DNA from: Dongshaea marina
GTDB lineage: Bacteria > Pseudomonadota > Gammaproteobacteria > Enterobacterales > Aeromonadaceae
DNA length: 64,000 bases
Direction of reading: 5' to 3'
Assembly (NCBI RefSeq): GCF_003072645.1
Contig: NZ_CP028897.1
Span: 3,857,658-3,921,657, forward strand
Shown here: positions 55,283-63,387 of the stretch, one piece after another
Layout: each line of letters opens with the position of its first letter
How positions within the stretch are numbered: position 1 is the first letter of the stretch
Notes under the pieces: generated by a model
Seen by the model: only the letters and a program-made list of their open reading frames with translations
Told to the model about the DNA's origin: nothing
Database searches by the model: none
Made by a program: the position numbers and the translations under genes

Positions 55283-55672
55283 CTCTCGGCACCACTGTAT
55301 GCCTTCATTCGCATCTTTAAAATATCTTGTTGTCAGGATATTCCCGGCGTGATTGACGTACTCTTTCGCCAAGCTGCCTTGAATATTGGTGTGGGAGATG
55401 ACGGCTAAAAAGCGTTCGTTGCGGTTACCAAGATCTTCTGCCAACTGGTTAAATCGAGCCATTGCTTCAGGGGGGCACAGCCCCCATTGCGAGATATCGG
55501 CAACAAATCCCCAGGGAGCATGTTCAATGTGGCTGACAAAGTTTTCATTGAGCTCTTCACAAAAAGCCTCGGTCTGCTCCAGGTTCCATGAGTCGAAAGC
55601 CCGGATCATGATAAGGTTGGGGTCTACAAACTCCATGGTATAGAGACCATGCCTTTTCTTTTGCTCGCGCAT
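55259..55672 (-). CDS. STAS/SpoIIAA-like small protein of unknown function
   Basis: A protein of about 137 residues with alternating strands and helices (YTMEFVDPNLIMIRAFDSWN, WGFVADISQWG, RFLAVISHTNIQGSLAKEYVNHAG in parts), which resembles a SpoIIAA/STAS-like fold. This is a fold guess only. No signal peptide or membrane segment. Three possible starts are adjacent (55678 TTG, 55675 and 55672 ATG); GGAG spacing favours 55672. Confidence 0.55.
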   Translation of the reverse strand: MREQKKRHGLYTMEFVDPNLIMIRAFDSWNLEQTEAFCEELNENFVSHIEHAPWGFVADISQWGLCPPEAMARFNQLAEDLGNRNERFLAVISHTNIQGSLAKEYVNHAGNILTTRYFKDANEGIQWCREQLGRGHT

Positions 55673-55801
55673 CATCAACTCCGGTATCAGCCTCCCCTAA
55701 GTATAAAAGCTTACCCAGCCGACTGGAGCTAACACTTTCTGGTACGACTTTTTACAAAGAGTACTCACCTGTGGTTACCTGGTTGATCTTTCTTATTCAT
55801 G

Positions 55802-56062
55802 TTATTGCCGATTATGGCAAAGCAGATCCAGATACTTAATGACAGCATCGATCAGTGACGAGAGCATCAGAGAAACAGCCACGATCAGCAGCACAAACCC
55901 AACATCATAAGCATAGCGTACCGGCTCAAAAGCAACCATCTCGTGATTCGGTACGCTTGCGAAGACCGAGTAAGCATCATGCAAAAACATGAATGATGTC
56001 GCCAAAGCAGCTAACCAGATAACAATCTTTAACTGACACAACCTGAAAATCAGTTTACGCAT
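55802..56062 (-). CDS. Small two-helix membrane protein
   Basis: An 86-residue protein with two hydrophobic segments (IVIWLAALATSFMFLHDAYSVF and VGFVLLIVAVSLMLSSLIDAVI) and a short periplasmic loop. It resembles YqhA-type small membrane proteins in layout, but I cannot assign a family. ATG at 56062 has GGGAAGGG upstream. Confidence 0.6.
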   Translation of the reverse strand: MRKLIFRLCQLKIVIWLAALATSFMFLHDAYSVFASVPNHEMVAFEPVRYAYDVGFVLLIVAVSLMLSSLIDAVIKYLDLLCHNRQ

Positions 56063-56109
56063 AACCCTTCCCCTACCGCGTGGCCTGTATCTATTTTTCA
56101 GGATAGTTG

Positions 56110-56195
56110 AAGCTCATTGAGGGAGATGCCCGCTGGATGAAAGAGATCTGCATCATCCTTAAGCCCGATTCCAGGCTTACTCCGGCCCTATCTCT
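56110..56195 (+). pseudogene. Fragment of a WYL-regulator gene
   Basis: The frame beginning near 56116 reads IEGDARWMKEICIILKPDSR and then LTPAL, matching the block EDQRWMTEISIILEPDSR-LNPAQ of the WYL gene at 54328 (its codons about 207-230). The similarity stops abruptly on both sides, at a stop codon upstream and at repeat sequence downstream. It is the remnant of a third WYL gene. Confidence 0.7.
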
Positions 56196-56209
56196 TCTAG
56201 TGAACAGAT

Positions 56210-56570
56210 ACAGTGTACTGCCCGGGCTTCCTCCCTCGGCACTCGCTCACAGAGGTTAAACCTCCCCCGTGAGCGAGCGCTGAGGCGAACCGCAGAGGAT
56301 TATGGTTGAGCGATAGGGATATCGCGAGAGCTTAGCCATCACATGGACGTGATGTCTAAGCGGCGCCTTAATCCTTAGGAGAGACGAGGATACAGTGAGA
56401 TCCGGGGCGCGAGGGGATTGCAAAGGGGAAATGCGTTTGCCCCTTTGCCCGCTGTCGGGCGGCCCCGACATCCCTGTGCCGAAGCCACAAAAAATCGGAC
56501 CACTGGTTAACCATCAGGTTTCTTTGTGGCGCAGCCCACTTCAAAGATACTAAGACTCAGGTTAACGCTA
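56210..56570. repeat. Intergenic repeat block R8
   Basis: No gene. Holds GTGAGCGAGCGCTGAGGCGAACC (about 56269-56291), a nested-stem element G (56297-56374), GATCCGGGGCGCGAGGGG, AAAGGGG...CCCCTTTGCC, the TGTCGGGCGGCCCCGACA hairpin (56453-56470) and GTGCC-gaa-GCCAC-type small hairpins. Confidence 0.7.
56297..56374 (+). repeat. Nested-stem element, copy G (short form)
   Basis: GGATTA/TAATCC outer arms; inner hairpins GCGATA-ggga-TATCGC and CTTAGCCATCAC-atggac-GTGATGTCTAAG. Lacks the outermost arms. Confidence 0.65.
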
Positions 56571-56674
56571 AAAAATAACCCGGGTATCTAATCCAACGCA
56601 TCATCCTGCGGATAGGTGTAGGATAAGTTCTCTACTGCTCAATTGAATCCAATTACGATAAGAGGAAGACTTGG

Positions 56675-57502
56675 ATGAAAAAACGATTGCTGCTGATAGG
56701 CTCGCTGATGGCGGCCGGCTCATTTCTCTGCACCCAAGCTATGGCCGAAACCGTGAGCCTCACCAAGGATATTCAGGGGTTTAGTAAAATCTCCCTGAAC
56801 TCGGCCGGTGAGGTGATCCTCAAGCAGGGTGATAAAGACTCAGTCCGGGTAGAGATTGATAATACCCTGCTGCCTGAGCTGGAGGTTTCCAAGTCATGGA
56901 ACACCCTCAACCTTGGCTTAAAGCACAGTGATGATTATCGGCAAGGCTCGGTAAAGTTCTATGTGACCATGAAAGATATCAGTGAGATCAGCTCCCGTAA
57001 CTCGGGAACCATTGATGTGGTGACTGACATTAACACCAAGGATCTGGAACTCTCTTTGAAAAACAGTGGCTCGATTCATAGCAAGGATATCAATGCTAAA
57101 GGTGAGACAGAGATCGAGCTGGTGAACAGCGGAGATATCAGCCTGGGTCAGCTCAAGACCAATCAGCTCGAGCTTGAGCTTGCCAATAGCGGCAGCATAG
57201 ATATTGATAAGCTTGTGGCAGATAGCCTTAAGTCCTCTCTGGAAAATAGCGGCTCCATCTCTATTTCGGGCGGCTCGGTCAACCACCAGGAGATCAGCCT
57301 GCGTAACTCCGGCAGCTATAAGGCGAAGGACCTTGAGTCGAACACGGCTAAAGTGGATCTCTCTGGCTCAGGAAGCATTTATGCCAATGTGAAAAATGAG
57401 ATTTCGGTGGATATCTCGGGCAGCGGCGATCTCTACCTCTCAGGCAAGCCAAGTTTCAAATCTATTTCAACTTCGGGCTCTGGCAGTATCCACTCCATGT
57501 AA
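56675..57502 (+). CDS. Secreted DUF2807 (head GIN domain) beta-helix protein
   Basis: A 275-residue exported protein: signal (MKKRLLLIGSLMAAGSFLCTQAMA), then a DUF2807/GIN domain, a right-handed beta-helix built from short repeats centred on NSGSI, NSGDI and SGSGSI (for example LKNSGSIHSKDI, LANSGSIDIDKL, LENSGSISISGG). Such proteins are thought to be adhesin-like or envelope proteins but have no defined activity. ATG at 56675 has AGAGGAAG upstream. A GC-rich hairpin follows the gene. Confidence 0.85.
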   Translation: MKKRLLLIGSLMAAGSFLCTQAMAETVSLTKDIQGFSKISLNSAGEVILKQGDKDSVRVEIDNTLLPELEVSKSWNTLNLGLKHSDDYRQGSVKFYVTMKDISEISSRNSGTIDVVTDINTKDLELSLKNSGSIHSKDINAKGETEIELVNSGDISLGQLKTNQLELELANSGSIDIDKLVADSLKSSLENSGSISISGGSVNHQEISLRNSGSYKAKDLESNTAKVDLSGSGSIYANVKNEISVDISGSGDLYLSGKPSFKSISTSGSGSIHSM

Positions 57503-57520
57503 CCCATCTCAGTAGACTGA

Positions 57521-57542
57521 CCCCGGCACGGATGCGCCGGGG
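57521..57542 (+). terminator. Hairpin after the DUF2807 gene
   Basis: CCCCGGC-acggatgc-GCCGGGG, 18 bp after the stop. Strong stem but no clear T run. Confidence 0.5.
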
Positions 57543-57667
57543 CTATGATTAGTTCTTCAGGACAGATCTTTTCAAGGAATCAATCGTGCAAAATCTTCCG
57601 CCGTCACCTGTGACCTTACCCCGGGGTGCGGCCTCCCCCCTCAGCCACATCATCCGGGGAATCGCTG

Positions 57668-58906
57668 ATGAATAAGAAGTTAATCCCTGTCCTGCTAACA
57701 GGCTGGGTATTCGTGGTTTATGAATACGCCGTCAGGGTATCCGATAGCGTGATCCTCCCTCAGCTCTCTGCTCACCTGGGGTTAGACCCTGCGGCCCTTG
57801 GCTGGTTATCCTCGGCCTACTATTTCTCTTACGTCATCTTCATGATCCCGGCCGGGATCATGATTGACCGCTACGGCCTGTACCGGGTATGGCTGGTCGC
57901 CATCAGCCTGCTGATGCTTGGTTGTGGTCTGTTTGCGATGGCACCCAACCTCGGTCTGTTGATCCTGGCCAGAGTGCTGATGGGGATCGGATCCAACTTT
58001 GCGGTGATCGGGACCTTTGCCCTGGTGATGGGGAGTAAGCGTAAGGGGCTGCTAGTCGGGATCACCATGGCCTTTTGTATGCTGGGCGCCTTCCTTGGCC
58101 AAGGCCCCTGGATCTGGCTCACCCAGACCCTGGGGAGCTGGCAGCTTGTCTACTGGCTGGCCGGGGCCTTTGGCGCTCTGTTGCTGTGTGGTTGGGCCCT
58201 GATGCACAGCAAGGTGAGTCAGCTTAATATCCAGTGCGGGATACACGGCATCGCCAGCACCCTGAAGCAGCTTTTCACCTCTCCGGTGTTCCTGCTGGCT
58301 GCCGTTTATGTGGGCTGCCTGAGTAGTCCGCAAACCGCCTTCTCAGCACTGTGGGCACCAACCTTCCTTGAAAAGGCCTATCAGCTCCCAGCACAGAGCG
58401 CCGCCTTCCTCACCTCATTGATCGCCATCGGCGGCCTGTTTGGAGGCTTGGCTCTGGGACTGATTGGCGATCACTATAAACGTACCATTCCCCTGCTTTC
58501 CGGCTGTGGCGTGATCGCGGCGCTGACCATGGGGATCATCCTCCGCGGACAACTTCCCTACCCCGCACTGGTATTTTGCCTGTTTGCACTCGGTTTTATC
58601 ACCAACGCCAGCGTGGTGGTGTTTGCCTTCATGGGAGCACGCTTTGCTGACTCCCCCCGGGCCACGGTACAGGCCTCGACCAATATGTTTAATATGGGAG
58701 GCGGCCCCATCTTGCAGATCCTGGTCGGCAGCCTCATCGTCGGCGCCGGCTCATCTGCGGCAGGTTCGCTGGCCCAGATCCCGGTCCACAGTATCACCCA
58801 TGCCCTCTACCTGATGCCGCTACTTATCCTTATCAGTAGTGCCCTGATCCTACTGGTACAGTTTAAGCAAAAACCGCTAGCCAGGGATTCGGCCTCCAGA
58901 GCCTGA
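57668..58906 (+). CDS. MFS transporter of unknown substrate
   Basis: A 412-residue 12-helix MFS carrier. Visible are the MFS loop between helices 2 and 3 (PAGIMIDRYGLYRVW), RVLMGIGSNFAVIG in helix 4, and the second-half copy GLALGLIGDHYKRTIPLL. The amphipathic start EYAVRVSDSVILPQLSAHLGLDPAALGWLSSAYYF resembles anion:cation-symporter/hexuronate-like MFS members. Substrate not assignable. The frame is open from 57626, but ATG at 57668 gives a normal MFS N-terminus. Confidence 0.82.
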   Translation: MNKKLIPVLLTGWVFVVYEYAVRVSDSVILPQLSAHLGLDPAALGWLSSAYYFSYVIFMIPAGIMIDRYGLYRVWLVAISLLMLGCGLFAMAPNLGLLILARVLMGIGSNFAVIGTFALVMGSKRKGLLVGITMAFCMLGAFLGQGPWIWLTQTLGSWQLVYWLAGAFGALLLCGWALMHSKVSQLNIQCGIHGIASTLKQLFTSPVFLLAAVYVGCLSSPQTAFSALWAPTFLEKAYQLPAQSAAFLTSLIAIGGLFGGLALGLIGDHYKRTIPLLSGCGVIAALTMGIILRGQLPYPALVFCLFALGFITNASVVVFAFMGARFADSPRATVQASTNMFNMGGGPILQILVGSLIVGAGSSAAGSLAQIPVHSITHALYLMPLLILISSALILLVQFKQKPLARDSASRA

Positions 58907-59302
58907 GTCAGAACCAGAACATCTAGGCAGACCCGTCACGATAGGGCTACGCGGCGGGGACTGTCCTCCAGGCGACAGCAGCTGTCTTAGAAAAACAGCG
59001 GGCAAGTGACACGAGATCGCAACCCGACGACTCCCGGCCCCGGCTGCTTAGCCTCAAAGCCTGCTCCAGGGGGCTCATCCCCCGGGAAAACAAAGTGAAT
59101 GATTTCTTATAAAATATGCTTGTTTATGTATATCCCAGACCGTATAGTGAATGGCTCGGCAACAGGGCACAGGCAGGATTATTCACGACTAAATAGCATC
59201 ATATTACGCCTGGTTGCCTCATATGTGTCCTTTATTTATTCATTTAGGTTATTCAATTATCTATATGTGACTCTTTCTATTTATCTGACGGGAATTTGAT
59301 TT
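58907..59302. other. Intergenic region, no gene found
   Basis: About 395 bp. 58907-59090 is GC-rich with no clear repeat module; 59095-59300 is AT-rich and probably contains the promoter of the peptide transporter gene. Confidence 0.5.
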
Positions 59303-60772
59303 ATGCATAATCAGTCTCAGCCAAGAGGTATGGTGTACGTTGTTGGCGTCCAGGCCTGGGAATACTTTAGTTACTATGGGATGCGCGCTCTGCTCATTCT
59401 GTATTTAACCCAAAAACTACTATTTACTGATCAGCACGCCTACGCCCTGTATGGTGCCTATACCTCGTTAGTGTATGTGACGCCTATCATAGGTGGATAT
59501 ATTGCCGATCGAATCCTTGGAAGTTATTGGTCGGTGATTATTGGCGCCCTGTTCATGGTGGCCGGACATACGGTATTAAGTATTCCCACCTCAGATAACC
59601 TTACCCTTTATACGGCATTGGCACTGATTATCGTTGGCTACGGTTTCTTTAAAACCAATTCCAGCTGCCTGCTCGGGGAGCTCTATAAAAAGAACGAGTC
59701 GGCCCGAGAATCCGGATTTTCACTCTCTTATATTGGCGGCAATATCGGTGCCTTTGTTGCCCCTCTTGCCTGTGGTTATGCCGCGCAAACCTATGGCTGG
59801 CACTACGGCTTTGGGATCGCCGGTATCGGTATGCTGCTTGGCCTGATCCTGTTTCTCACCGGGCGTAAGCACTTTCAGGACGTCGAGAAAATTCGAATCG
59901 ATGTGATCAGGGCAAAAACCCTGGGGATCCCAAACGGTCCGCTACTGGTTGTGGGCATCCTGCTGAGCGTGGCATTTTTTAGCGTCATCCTGGCTCATCT
60001 GTGGGCCGGTTATATGCTGGCTATTGTCGGTGCCATCTCGCTGTTTCTGCTGGCGCAGATCTATATCAAGTGTGGCGAGGTTGGCCGCAAAAACCTGTGG
60101 GCCATCATCATCTTCATGCTGTTTGGCACCCTATTCTGGGCCTTCGATCAGCAGGGCGGCAGCTCGATTAACCTCTTCATTGAGCGCAATGTAAACAAGG
60201 AGCTGTTTGGCTGGACGATTCCGGCCTCCTTCTACCAGTCGATCAACCCCTTTGCGGTGATTATCGGTGGTGCCCTGGTCGCCTGGATCTGGCGCTTTCT
60301 GGCGGGACTTGGCTTTACCCCCAAGACACTGTCCAAGCTTGGCACCGGATTGTTCCTGCTGACCCTCGGATTCTTCCTGATCAACACCTCATCCCAGCTG
60401 GCGATGAGCACGGGGCACACCTCGATGCTTTGGGTTACGGTTGGCTTAGGTCTCATCGGTGTTGCTGAGCTGTTTGTCGATCCGGTGGCCCTGGCCGCCA
60501 TCACCCGCCTCAACCCGGCCAACGCGACCGGGACCCTGGCCGGGATCTATATGCTGCTGAGCGGCGCGGTGGCCAACTACCTGGCGGCCTGGATCGCCAC
60601 AGCGGCCTCCACCGAAACGGTACATGGCAAGGCCATTAGCCTGACCGATGCGGCGCAGAACTACCACCATGTGTTCCAGAGCATCTTCCTGATTGCCCTC
60701 ACCGGCTTTGTGATCTCAATCGTGGTGAACTTCCTAACCCGCAACAAGCTGGCCCTGGACTCAGGCAAATAA
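59303..60772 (+). CDS. POT-family proton-coupled di/tripeptide transporter
   Basis: A 489-residue PTR2/POT carrier that imports di- and tripeptides with protons. The N-terminal motif VQAWEYFSYYGMRALLILYL replaces the usual ExxERFxYYG (the second Glu and Arg of the motif are Tyr and Phe here). Other family blocks are TSLVYVTPIIGGYIADR, GYGFFKTNSSCLLGELY and the second half from GTLFWAFDQQGGSSINLF. The proton-coupling ExxER motif is altered, so either a divergent member or a changed coupling mechanism. ATG at 59303 has GGGAA upstream; a strong terminator follows. Confidence 0.87.
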   Translation: MHNQSQPRGMVYVVGVQAWEYFSYYGMRALLILYLTQKLLFTDQHAYALYGAYTSLVYVTPIIGGYIADRILGSYWSVIIGALFMVAGHTVLSIPTSDNLTLYTALALIIVGYGFFKTNSSCLLGELYKKNESARESGFSLSYIGGNIGAFVAPLACGYAAQTYGWHYGFGIAGIGMLLGLILFLTGRKHFQDVEKIRIDVIRAKTLGIPNGPLLVVGILLSVAFFSVILAHLWAGYMLAIVGAISLFLLAQIYIKCGEVGRKNLWAIIIFMLFGTLFWAFDQQGGSSINLFIERNVNKELFGWTIPASFYQSINPFAVIIGGALVAWIWRFLAGLGFTPKTLSKLGTGLFLLTLGFFLINTSSQLAMSTGHTSMLWVTVGLGLIGVAELFVDPVALAAITRLNPANATGTLAGIYMLLSGAVANYLAAWIATAASTETVHGKAISLTDAAQNYHHVFQSIFLIALTGFVISIVVNFLTRNKLALDSGK

Positions 60773-60796
60773 TCCCCCGCAGTTTCCATCTCACTC

Positions 60797-60830
60797 AAAG
60801 CTCAGCTTCTACAGAAGCTGAGCTTTTTAC
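60797..60830 (+). terminator. Rho-independent terminator of the peptide transporter gene
   Basis: AAAGCTCAGCTTCT-ac-AGAAGCTGAGCTTTTTAC: a perfect 14-bp stem followed by T, 25 bp after the stop. Confidence 0.85.
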
Positions 60831-61413
60831 TTTCAGATCCCAATCCTTTCTTGGTCAAGTTTGGCTCCAGCTACTCCCCTGGATATCAAGCTCGCGCTAC
60901 TGCCTCTTTGAAGCTTGGTTAACCACTAAGCGGCGGCCAGGGCATACCTTATCCTGGCTCATCAAGCAGACTCTGCGATAGCCCCAGTCCATTGCACATA
61001 GCTACAACAGATCTCCTGCTCCAGGCCCGGGAGAACCGGGCCAAAATCGGTAACCAAGGACAATGCTCCAGAGCGCACCTTTCAGCCGCGGGGTATACTG
61101 CAGGACACTTTACCCTTGCGGTTATCATGATGGCTGTCTCCCCCTATAGACAGGAATCTTACAGACTTATTCACGGGTCGGGATCATGCTCCCCTTGATC
61201 TCATTAACCTCTGAGTGATTCAGGTTTTCCCCCTCACAGAAGAGTATCCGGATGGCATTACTTATCTGCCATTCATTACCGATGGCCTGGTGAGCATTGT
61301 GCAATAGGCACAAGTTCAGCCATACAGAGGAAACGATTTTAGATCTTGGGGTTGGCCCCTCGAAGGTGCATCAGGCAGTTTGCACAAATCTCGGGGCCAT
61401 GGGGGGAGCCGGT
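60831..61413. other. Intergenic region, no gene found
   Basis: About 580 bp. No supported ORF; short frames here have no ribosome site or recognisable product. No full repeat block is present. Confidence 0.45.
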
Positions 61414-61566
61414 TTATTTGATGGGGCTAACCACATCAAACTGATTCTGTTTTTGATAAGGAGGATTCGGGTTTTGCGGGGTCTGTTTATAGCTGTGTAG
61501 CTGCACTCCCGCCAATGTCAGTACACATCCTGCAATTAATCCAATCAATACACTCTTCACGTCCAT
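61414..61566 (-). CDS. Very small single-pass membrane protein
   Basis: A 50-residue protein: one TM helix (VLIGLIAGCVLTLAGVQLHSY) and a Pro/Asn/Gln-rich tail (QTPQNPNPPYQKQNQFDV). A weak GAGAGG lies upstream. Such tiny single-pass proteins are easy to miss; coding is likely but not certain. Confidence 0.45.
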   Translation of the reverse strand: MDVKSVLIGLIAGCVLTLAGVQLHSYKQTPQNPNPPYQKQNQFDVVSPIK

Positions 61567-62024
61567 CCTTGAACCTCTCGAAGTTAATGTAGAAAATCGA
61601 TAGCTTTTTTCGCAAAGTAAAATAATAAGCGAAGGGTATGGTCGCAACTGGCATGGGGAATAACTGTGATCGGAATCACTCTTTTTGAGTGAACTCGATT
61701 CAGCCAGGGTTCAAAAAAGTATAAATAGATCACAAAATTGTTACATGAGCCGTTGCAAAACCGGTTTTTGGCTTTTGTTAAACGCTCTCGGAAAGGGATT
61801 TTCAGGCGACTCTGAGGGGGAGCCTGTTCCTGTATTTATTGCATTTATCAAAAAAATGGCTAAGATGGGCCGTTCAAAGGCTGGCTCTACAACAGCTGGC
61901 ATGTCGACAGGCATGCACGTGAGCGTTAACGTGATTCGACGCGCAATTGACTTTACTCCAAGGTCGATAGCGCTTGTCTTATGTTCGGCTCAGCGTATCG
62001 ACCTTAAACCATAAGGTGATACCA
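61567..62024. other. Intergenic region, no gene found
   Basis: About 460 bp. A 109-codon rightward frame (61685-62014) overlaps the likely leader of the O-methyltransferase, has no ribosome site and no recognisable features, and is not annotated. AACATATGACGTTC-type steps near 61978 suggest a promoter. Confidence 0.4.
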
Positions 62025-62729
62025 ATGAAAAACTCAGAAAACTTAACCTCAATATCCTCTTTCGAAGCACAACATCAGTCCCCCGCTCCTTTCGCAGGCC
62101 ATGACACCAAGCCGGGTGCAGCATCGACTCAAAGCTCCCTCACAAGAACCCACTCCCTGCTGGCAAGGTTGCATCAGCAAGCTGAATGCTCCGAGTCGGA
62201 ACCTGATCGAAGCCTTAAATATATGGCGATCTCTCCTGAGGCGGGCAAACTACTGTATATGCTGATCCGTAACTTAAAACCCGAGCAGGTATTTGAGTTT
62301 GGCACGTCGATGGGGGTCTCCGGACTCTACCTGGCAAGTGCTCTGGAAGATAATGGCCGGGGCCAGCTCATCAGTTGTGAGCTGGATAAGGGAAAGGTTG
62401 AAAAAGCCCGGAGCCATTTTTCCAAAGCCGGGCTAGATCATCGAATACAGCTCTGCCAGGGGGATGCTCTCCAGATGGTTTCCGGGCTGCCGGGGCCCAT
62501 CGACTTTGTGTTTCTGGATGGACATAAGGAGCTTTACCTCCCCCTGCTAAAGGCTCTTGAGCCGAAACTTGCCGACAGCGCTCTGGTGGTGGCAGATGAC
62601 ACCCACAAGTTTGCCAATAAATTAGCAAGCTACCTTGATTACGTCAGGGAGCCTGGCAAAGGGTTCATCTCTTCGACTCCCCTCACCTGTGGTGATGGAA
62701 TGGAGCTAAGCCTGTTTGCCAGAGGCTAA
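62025..62729 (+). CDS. SAM-dependent O-methyltransferase-like enzyme
   Basis: A 234-residue class I methyltransferase of the catechol-O-methyltransferase-like/Methyltransf_24 type. SAM motifs: VFEFGTSMGVSGLYLA (about 86-101), the acidic loop ISCELDKGKVEKAR and FVFLDGHKELYLPLL (about 164-178), then VVADDT. The first 40 residues are Ser/Thr-rich and unassigned. Substrate unknown. ATG at 62025 has TAAGGTGAT upstream; the frame is open to 61974. Confidence 0.82.
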   Translation: MKNSENLTSISSFEAQHQSPAPFAGHDTKPGAASTQSSLTRTHSLLARLHQQAECSESEPDRSLKYMAISPEAGKLLYMLIRNLKPEQVFEFGTSMGVSGLYLASALEDNGRGQLISCELDKGKVEKARSHFSKAGLDHRIQLCQGDALQMVSGLPGPIDFVFLDGHKELYLPLLKALEPKLADSALVVADDTHKFANKLASYLDYVREPGKGFISSTPLTCGDGMELSLFARG

Positions 62730-62791
62730 GCGGGAGTCCGGCCGCGGATGCTGCACATGGAGGTGCGAATGTAGCGATAGTCATGGGTGTA

Positions 62792-62860
62792 GTTACTCTC
62801 GGAGTAACGTAACGTGAGGTAAGGATACCGAGCAGGGAGAGATTATCAGAGATGGTAATC
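62792..62860 (+). repeat. Paired-hairpin element, copy 4
   Basis: Alpha GTTACTC-tcg-GAGTAAC (62792-62808), 32-nt linker, beta GATTATC-agagat-GGTAATC (62841-62860). Same geometry as the copies at 8473, 12895 and 24075. Confidence 0.7.
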
Positions 62861-62980
62861 GACGATAGCTACCTGCGGGAAGAAGCCGTTCACTGACGTC
62901 CTGTCTTCCACGGCATTAATACATCCTTGTATGGCAGGGATGCTCACCCAGTCCCCCTAACGACCCCAAGGGCGCCCCCC

Positions 62981-63110
62981 AATTCGTGTGTCTCCTCAAA
63001 ATCATAGTGCTTTGAAGCAAAGCGCAAACAGTACATCCTGTACTGGTTGCGCACTCGCTGCGTCCATGCAGCTCAACTTCAAATCACTCTATGATTCTTC
63101 GGCACGAATC
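62981..63110 (-). repeat. 130-bp nested-stem element, copy H
   Basis: Outer arms AATTCGTG/CACGAATC (in place of GATTCGC/GCGAATC elsewhere: both arms changed together), then ATCATAG/CTATGAT and TTTGAAG/CTTCAAA, with inner hairpins GCGCAAACAGTAC-atcct-GTACTGGTTGCGC (63022-63052) and GCTGC-gtccat-GCAGC (63057-63072). Confidence 0.78.
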
Positions 63111-63387
63111 AAAGGGGGAAATTTAAAACCCCGTGAGCGAGCGCTGAGGCGAACCGTTGAAAGTTGCTATTTCTCTTCGAGGCAGGCCGCTCTCAGGCTT
63201 CCTGCCTTTCACGGCATTCGCACATCCTGTGCAGCAGATGGCGAGCCGCGAAGGTCTGCGGAGGTACTCGCAGTGCGTAGCGAGATTTTGCCTACTTTTG
63301 ACGATACAAAAGTAGGGTGCTGTCGGCGCCCCGACATGTCTGTGGCGAAGCCACACGCAATCTGGATGCAGCGCAGCGGTAAAAACG

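Larger units (their letters stand above)
62735..63387. repeat. Intergenic repeat block R9
   Basis: No gene. It starts with paired-hairpin copy 4 (62792-62860), then TGACGTCCTGTC, the AGTCCCCCTAACGACCCC module (about 62950), nested-stem H (62981-63110), GTGAGCGAGCGCTGAGGCG (about 63132), GGCAGGCCGCTCTCAGGC, CTACTTTTG-acgat-ACAAAAGTAG (63292-63314), CTGTCGGCGCC and TGTGGC-gaa-GCCACA (63341-63355). Confidence 0.78.

Noticed and set aside
61685-62014. 109-codon rightward frame before the O-methyltransferase gene
   Set aside because: No ribosome site, no domain, composition unlike a protein; probably leader DNA.
8269-63110. Nested-stem elements as integron attC sites
   Set aside because: No integrase gene, no cassette ORFs between the copies and no attC core sites (RYYYAAC/GTTRRRY) at the arms.
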